From Toxoplasma gondii ME49 (Eukaryota; Apicomplexa; Conoidasida; Eucoccidiorida; Sarcocystidae): a DNA stretch of 64,000 nucleotides. How positions within the stretch are numbered: position 1 is the stretch's first letter; each line of letters opens with the position of its first letter. Made by a program: the position numbers and the translations under genes. The stretch lies in NCBI RefSeq assembly GCF_000006565.2, contig NC_031471.1:1800661-1864660 (forward strand). Reading direction: 5' to 3'. Of this stretch, positions 58,585 to 64,000 are shown one piece after another. Below the pieces are notes generated by a model. It searched no databases. It saw only the letters and a program-made list of their open reading frames with translations, and was not told the DNA's origin.

Positions 58585-60734
58585 TCGAGTTGCTTTCGAC
58601 AAACAGAAAAATGAAGGTGAATGAGAAGAGATGCCTACCCATAAGCAACCAAGGGGAGAAATCTAGACCCTGGAAAATACTCCTATATTGAGGGTTCAGT
58701 GCTCGCACAAAAATACACTACTACGTTCAAAGAAGCTGGTGTGTGGGCTAAACGACCGATCAACACTAGTGTGCAGTCTCCAGAACGTTATGACTGGGCG
58801 TGTGTAGATCTAATTCAAGCAACCAGGATCTGTCACAATGACTCTACGCGACTGCTACATGCAGTTGCCACATGCATACGGAAAAGAAAGAAGGTCTTGG
58901 TAGTATCCTGTTATCATCGATAAAGAGTGATACGAAGACTGAATCCAGAATCGGAGTCCTCGCCAAGGCAGGCGTGCGAACACGATATGCATGAAATTTT
59001 GAGGTGGTAGAACTGTGTTGTCCTTGTCACGTCTTAGGTACCATGTCAGCACAATAATACACAGAGAAAACGACTTCGTTTGTTCTACTTCTAAACCAAG
59101 AAGAACTTTTCGCTTGTGGTTCTGCAATGTATGGTCATGTCATGCCGGCATTAATATTGGTATTCTGGAATGCTATGTGACCACAACGGTTACCGGGAAT
59201 ATATGTACTTGCAACAATCCAAACTGAATTCCTAGAACAATGCCAATTCCATTGGGATTCCTTCGGAATATGAAGCGTTATGGTCGGTCCCTTGCACTAC
59301 GTCACTCGTCCAGCATCCCGGCTTCCTACGCTCAACGTGATAGGTAAATGCTTATTTGATAATCGACCGCTTTTCGAGCACATTTGCTAGCTAACTTTTA
59401 CACAATGCTGGCGGTTGGAATCTTAACCGCCGAGGGCATTAGTTTCACAATATTCGTGCATCAATTGCGTTCAGGCACTCGAGACACGTTAACCAAAGGC
59501 GCCTACGACAGTAGTACACAGAAAAAGTGGCAGAAGACCTCGAGTTCTGAAAGGGCGGTGATAACACCCTTACCATCTGCTTTTACCATTTCTGAACTGG
59601 AATATTGCCTCCTGTCAGCTGTACAGGGATGTAACAGTGGCAGATATTTCACGCCTCCGCATTTCCTTTTGGGGACTGTGACGAAACACTAACCTCTTTT
59701 GGAGACCACCTGAAGAGGTCGCAAATATATCTACACGTATAATTTTCCGAAGTGACACCTGCCATCTGCATTTAGCATGTGGTTTACTCTATTCGGTGGG
59801 TCTGACCTGGTGACTCTACAGACCTGAAAGTGCATCAGGAAAAGCTGTTTTCACAAAAAAAAGACATGAAACGTTATGTTTTCCTAGAATACATCTTGAG
59901 GTACATATCTGGTTGAAGAAGAAGGTATACAGGGGCATGACTCTCTTACTGTCGACCTGATACACGGCATTTGTTTCCTGTGCAGTTTCTTGATTGTTAC
60001 TGTGTGACTGGTTTCACAGGCCGAATTGACTGCATGGCAGAAGGGAGGATACATCTGGCAATGTGTAACGCCTAAGTGATACCGATTCCGGTAGTCGAGT
60101 CGCTGAAGACGTCGCTCCACCAGCACATCAGTTGACAGAGTTGCACCGATACTCGAAAACTACATGTCACTGGCGTTTACCCTGGTGTACGCCAGTACAC
60201 ACAGCGAAATCTCGTTGGATCCATTCCGAAACACCACACAGTTCTATGCCAGACGCGGATAAGGTCTTTTGGAGAAACTTACAATAATATAACAAGAATT
60301 CACCCGCGCAGTATATATAAGTGTAGGCATTCGCGTGAATACTGTGTACGCGTTCATACACACAGAGGGCACAGCACCAGCGTTAGCCAATTTTGCTCGA
60401 GTAGTGTGGTCAACTACTGGGGACGTTTGCTCTTTTCTGTTACTTCTTCTGAAAAACATGGTAATGTTTCGGGCGCCTGCATCTCCTTGAAAGGGAGGTG
60501 GAAGCGGTAGTTTCTCCGTTGATTGTCGCCGTCCTTCACCGCTTGTTCAAAGCATCCAGCAGGTTGGAAAAACCAGTTCATTTCGAATGTACACACTCCA
60601 CTGCGATTCCCTCTCCCCAGCGTCCTGCTTATTCATCTGGCCAATCCTGTGTCCTCTTCACCCCAACCAAACACGCAGAACCACTCTCTGTTCTCGTTGA
60701 ACCCTCAAACATTTTTCCGTTCCGCCGTTTCGGT
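58585..60734. other. 2.1-kb convergent intergenic region without a supported gene
   Basis: This lies between the Gag-like gene (+) and the sushi-like gene (-). I looked for continuation of a retroelement (protease, RT, integrase, zinc knuckle, LTR) in all frames and saw none. Frames at 58699-58923 and 59384-59692 (+) have no motifs. Sequence is AT-richer than the flanking exons. Confidence 0.45.
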
Positions 60735-63692
60735 TTATTTGCCTCCGCCTTGACTTGCTGCGGAGCTGGTCCAGCTGGGATTCGTTGTGAGAGGGAACGT
60801 TTGTCGGAGGAACGCGTCGTCTTTATGATCAAATCGCTGATTTTTATTCAAAATGCTGGGGGAGTTCGAAGGTTCGCTTCTAGCTCCATGTTCTGCAATA
60901 GGTTTCTGACGTTCCATGAGCAGCATAGGTGCCAGGCCTCGTCCCAGTCTGTAGCCATGCAGGCCCACACAACTCGCCGAATCATCAGGATATAACTCGT
61001 CGTCGGACTGAGACGAAAATACCATTTGCTGCTGCGGATGGACTGCGGAGCTTTGAGAAACGCCCGCATATCTGGAAGCGTGAAGCTCCTGGATGCTACT
61101 TTCTGCACTACTAGAGTTCGTCTTCAGATCTGGATGGTGGAGGTGCACGCTGTGGCGTCGTCCTGTCACTGATGTTGGCCGTGATATTGCAGCAAAACCA
61201 TGTGGGCCGCTTGAGCTTCGCATCCTGCTCTGGTTCACCCCCCGGGTATCGAGGTGTCTGCACTCTGCGCCACTCTCCCACTCAGGAATCCCGTAACTCA
61301 CATTTCTTCCCCTGTCGTCACTCATCCCGCAGCCGCTTTCGCCGTCTCCTTCACTTGTCGCTTGTGTTTCCCCCGTATAGAGTTCTTGCGACATGCCCGA
61401 AACGTGGTGACTGTCCGGGTGTCTGGGTTGCTGGTATGCACAATCTTTCGACCTCGCGTCCAAGGAAGCATGGCGAGACGAGAGAGAAGGCGAGCCGGTT
61501 CCGAAGGCGCGAGTATCAACATCGAGAATCTCCCCAACTTGCGCTTTGACACCTTTCTCGTCCCTATCCGTCGGCCAGGCACCCAAATATCTTCCTTGCA
61601 CGAGCGCCTGTTCATATTGACGGAGATATCGAAGCGTGTTGTTGTTTTGCTGTTGCGGGATCGTCTGACTGAAGTCATGCTGCCGCGGATCCCCAGAAGA
61701 GGGAAACGCACCTATTGCGCCAAAGCCATGACCCGAAGGCATGTCTGTCCCATCCTGATCCAAAGGAACCTGTTCACTTCCCTCTTCGTCCTCGTCCATT
61801 CGCAGTCCGAAAGGATTTCTCCCTGGTTCGAAAAGGATGTGTAGCTGCTGGTGGTGGTTTCCACGCGTTGTAGAGTGGGGTATGCCGGAAGCCACTGTGG
61901 ACTGCGACGCGTCTTCCACAACACTTTGCTCCCGGACGTCTTGCACAGATCCGCTGTCTCCTGGCAGGCCTTTGAGGTAAATTGGCGACATAGAGTAGGC
62001 CATTGTCCCGTCGTGACCTGCTCGCCTTTCGGCGCCTTCGCCCATCACCTCACGACCCCCCGGGTGTCTGCGCAACTCCCTGAGTTTCTCGACAAGCAGC
62101 TCCCCGTCTCTAGTGGTCCCCCGTGCCCTCCCCGTCACGTGGCCTCTTGACTTTTGCTGCTGAAGCAACAAAAGTGCTTGCTGAGCTTCACTGGTGCCGA
62201 GCACCATAGCCGCGGTGGCCGGTGTGAGGAGTTCAGATGGCTTCGCGAAAGAAGGCGACGTTTCTGCATGCGCTTGGTCAATGTACATTTGCGCCGCAAG
62301 CAAATCGTCTTCTTTGAGGCGCCCGAGTATGACTGCCCCCGGAGCTACGCTGTCACGGCTTCTGCCCGACGAGTCATCCGCCGGAAGTTTCGTGCCTCCA
62401 GTGCCCAAAAGATAATTCGTCAGAAGCTGCTCAACACCCGCACCAGAAAACATCACGGTCCCATCCATCATAACTGTTTCTCCAGTTGTTCGGCGCTTGA
62501 AATCCAAATTTTTTCGCTTCGATTCCCCTTCGTCCGGGTCGCCTTGAGGGTCGCCGTTCTTTCCGGCTTCGCTTCCAGCGAGCTTCCCGGCCTTTCGCTT
62601 CTTCCGAGAATTCTTCATCCACCACCCCGCAATCAGTGCCACCACGAGGACGAACAGAATAAGCAGACAGAGAAAAACCATCGCCGTGTCACTTATGGGC
62701 TTTGCACCCACCGGCGGATCCAGCCGAATGTCCCGGAGACACACCAGGCTCTTCTGGATGTCGCTCGCTTCTTCCGAACCAGAAACCGCAAGCGCCGAAG
62801 AAACCGACGGCCTTTCCCGTGACATGCTCTGCTGTACATACAGTGCGTCCTCTTGTACGGTTCCCATCCCCATCACGTGCGATCGCGACGGGACGTTCAC
62901 CGGAGTCGCTTTCCTGAGCCGCTCCGTGAAATTCTCGGCCAACGCCTCGGCTCTGTGCCCCTCTGCAGATCCACCGAGAGGAAACAACTCGTCGCTTCCT
63001 AACCCGACGATGCCTCCATCTAAGCATGCCAGAAACACTTCCGCCTTGTTTTTCCCAGCTCCACTGCGAGTCGTCTGACTCGCGGCTACCTCAGACACTC
63101 CGCTACTCCCTCCACCCTGAACAGGCGCGTGGGTGTATCCTCGCGCACAGGTGACTTTAAAAACTTGGACAGTCGTGCCGTGAGGCTGCAAGCGGATTTT
63201 CAATGCGGCCGCGAGATCTGCAGAAACATCCGGATTGGATGCGGGAACCAGCGGAACCTCCGTAAGACGGTAACTCTCTTCGAGACCAGAGAGGGCGCCG
63301 CTGCAGGGGCTGCTGCTGCTCCCAGAGAGCGCGGCGAAATCTTTTTCACACAGAAGCCGGCGAAGCGGTTTCCACTCGCCATTAACGCACGAAATGGTCT
63401 CTGTCGCCCCTGTGGTCTCCACATCTCGGGGGCTGTACCCCGGCGCACAGAGAACAGTTCTCGTGTCCCCGTCGGTGGTGCCGTAACCACTCACGATGAA
63501 CTCTGGGCGCATGACTGCGGGATCGATTTTCTCATAGGGCTGACACGGCCGTCGACACATGAGAATGCGATGCTGAGCAGCGTTGCCAGAATTCGAAGAC
63601 GCAGGAGGCAAAGGCTCCCACCTTCCCTGGTTACAGACCAGCGTCTGAGGTGCTTCCCCTTCAACCGCTTCGTGACCCGTGTTACACTCGAC
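60735..63692 (-). CDS. Sushi/CCP-like type I membrane protein, last exon (gene runs off the right edge)
   Basis: The exon starts at an acceptor (TTTTTTCAG) at 63692 and runs 985 codons plus stop to 60735. Its first ~330 residues are extracellular-type, with CCP/sushi-like Cys spacing: VECNTGHEAV...TLVCNQGRWEP, CAPGYSPRD...ISCVNGEWKPL...LC, VTCARGYTH...LACLDGG and LVCLRDI. A transmembrane helix follows (~334-356, AMVFLCLLILFVLVVALIAGWW), then a basic stop-transfer (KNSRKKRKAGK) and a ~620-residue, largely disordered tail rich in Ser/Gln/Gly. The topology is type I with a long cytosolic tail. CCP modules usually mediate adhesion or ligand binding. The N-terminus, signal peptide and probably further modules lie beyond the window or in exons right of 63692. 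It could instead be a related Cys-repeat fold. Confidence 0.75.
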   Translation of the reverse strand, partial: VECNTGHEAVEGEAPQTLVCNQGRWEPLPPASSNSGNAAQHRILMCRRPCQPYEKIDPAVMRPEFIVSGYGTTDGDTRTVLCAPGYSPRDVETTGATETISCVNGEWKPLRRLLCEKDFAALSGSSSSPCSGALSGLEESYRLTEVPLVPASNPDVSADLAAALKIRLQPHGTTVQVFKVTCARGYTHAPVQGGGSSGVSEVAASQTTRSGAGKNKAEVFLACLDGGIVGLGSDELFPLGGSAEGHRAEALAENFTERLRKATPVNVPSRSHVMGMGTVQEDALYVQQSMSRERPSVSSALAVSGSEEASDIQKSLVCLRDIRLDPPVGAKPISDTAMVFLCLLILFVLVVALIAGWWMKNSRKKRKAGKLAGSEAGKNGDPQGDPDEGESKRKNLDFKRRTTGETVMMDGTVMFSGAGVEQLLTNYLLGTGGTKLPADDSSGRSRDSVAPGAVILGRLKEDDLLAAQMYIDQAHAETSPSFAKPSELLTPATAAMVLGTSEAQQALLLLQQQKSRGHVTGRARGTTRDGELLVEKLRELRRHPGGREVMGEGAERRAGHDGTMAYSMSPIYLKGLPGDSGSVQDVREQSVVEDASQSTVASGIPHSTTRGNHHQQLHILFEPGRNPFGLRMDEDEEGSEQVPLDQDGTDMPSGHGFGAIGAFPSSGDPRQHDFSQTIPQQQNNNTLRYLRQYEQALVQGRYLGAWPTDRDEKGVKAQVGEILDVDTRAFGTGSPSLSSRHASLDARSKDCAYQQPRHPDSHHVSGMSQELYTGETQATSEGDGESGCGMSDDRGRNVSYGIPEWESGAECRHLDTRGVNQSRMRSSSGPHGFAAISRPTSVTGRRHSVHLHHPDLKTNSSSAESSIQELHASRYAGVSQSSAVHPQQQMVFSSQSDDELYPDDSASCVGLHGYRLGRGLAPMLLMERQKPIAEHGARSEPSNSPSILNKNQRFDHKDDAFLRQTFPLTTNPSWTSSAASQGGGK

Positions 63693-64000
63693 CTGAAAAA
63701 ACATACGCGGGAGAAGGAACAGGACAAAGCACCTGTTCGCGATTCGCGACACAAGAATGGTACATGCCTGTCGGCCACTCTGCATGTGTAACCCTATTTC
63801 TTTGTCCACTTTTCGTGTGAAATATTGTTGTGGGATCAAAGGACCAGGGCGACTGAACACACGTCTCGGAATCAATCGGATCGGCAGTATTTGCATTCAC
63901 CACAAGTTCACGCTTACGGTCTGAGCAGGATGAGGTTACCCTTTTGTCCGTGCTCAGAGAAAACGCTATAGAAAAGGTCCTCTTTGTATGGACTGCTACT
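63693..64000 (-). other. Intron of the sushi-like gene, possibly with part of an upstream exon
   Basis: The minus strand upstream of the last exon is pyrimidine-rich next to the acceptor. A donor-like GTAAGC at about 63917 follows an open stretch reaching the window end, but its phase does not fit the acceptor at 63692. The true upstream exon is therefore unresolved. Confidence 0.35.

Noticed and set aside
58585..60734. Search for reverse transcriptase, protease, integrase, zinc knuckle or LTR downstream of the Gag-like gene
   Set aside because: No YxDD-type motif, DTG/DSG-type protease, CCHC knuckle or paired long terminal repeat was seen in any frame.

Overview
The window looks like nuclear chromosomal DNA of an apicomplexan parasite, most likely a sarcocystid coccidian of the Toxoplasma/Hammondia/Neospora group. 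The reasons are long genes with GT-AG introns, kilobase-scale Ser/Arg/Glu-rich disordered exons, CT-rich leaders ending in an AAAATG-type start, TA and TATC microsatellites in introns, TGCATGC motifs, and proteins with large insertions inside conserved folds. I see no operons, CRISPR arrays, rRNA, tRNA or prokaryotic mobile elements. Exon borders below were read by eye from splice consensus and reading phase.

Layout, left to right. (1) 601-11194 (+): a ten-exon CNNM/CorC-type transporter (DUF21, CBS pair, cNMP-like domain) of about 1720 aa. (2) 11195-15285: unassigned. (3) 15286-21522 (-): a 2078-aa mostly disordered protein whose N-terminal half carries, in order, short blocks resembling the ATG13 HORMA domain. 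(4) 21523-24574: divergent promoter region. (5) 24575-28874 (+): a six-exon type I methionine aminopeptidase with all five metal ligands and a 430-aa extension containing a hydrophobic segment, possibly plastid-targeted. (6) 30570-31816 (-): a secreted Pro/Leu-rich protein with a nonapeptide repeat array. (7) 32731-33762 (-): a tentative small spliced gene with a mitochondrion-like N terminus. (8) 34173-44539 (+): a roughly 2834-aa RCC1-repeat protein. (9) 46849-48443 (+): a YbjQ-family domain behind a 270-aa extension. (10) 49769-52533 (-): a seven-exon gene for an unknown secreted Cys-containing protein. (11) 52534-55824: exon-like islands that I could not assemble. (12) 55825-58584 (+): a 919-aa single-exon protein with a coiled coil and a segment resembling the Ty3/gypsy-type Gag capsid. 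(13) 60735-63692 (-): the last exon of a sushi/CCP-like type I membrane protein that continues past the right edge.

The genes do not form one pathway. They mix housekeeping-type functions (metal transport, N-terminal methionine removal, possible autophagy initiation, RCC1 scaffold) with lineage-restricted, probably secreted or surface proteins. The latter sit in blocks (about 29-34 kb and 44.6-60.7 kb) that look less GC-rich than the rest. The two observations most worth testing are the cryptic ATG13-like protein and the Gag-like protein with no polymerase beside it.
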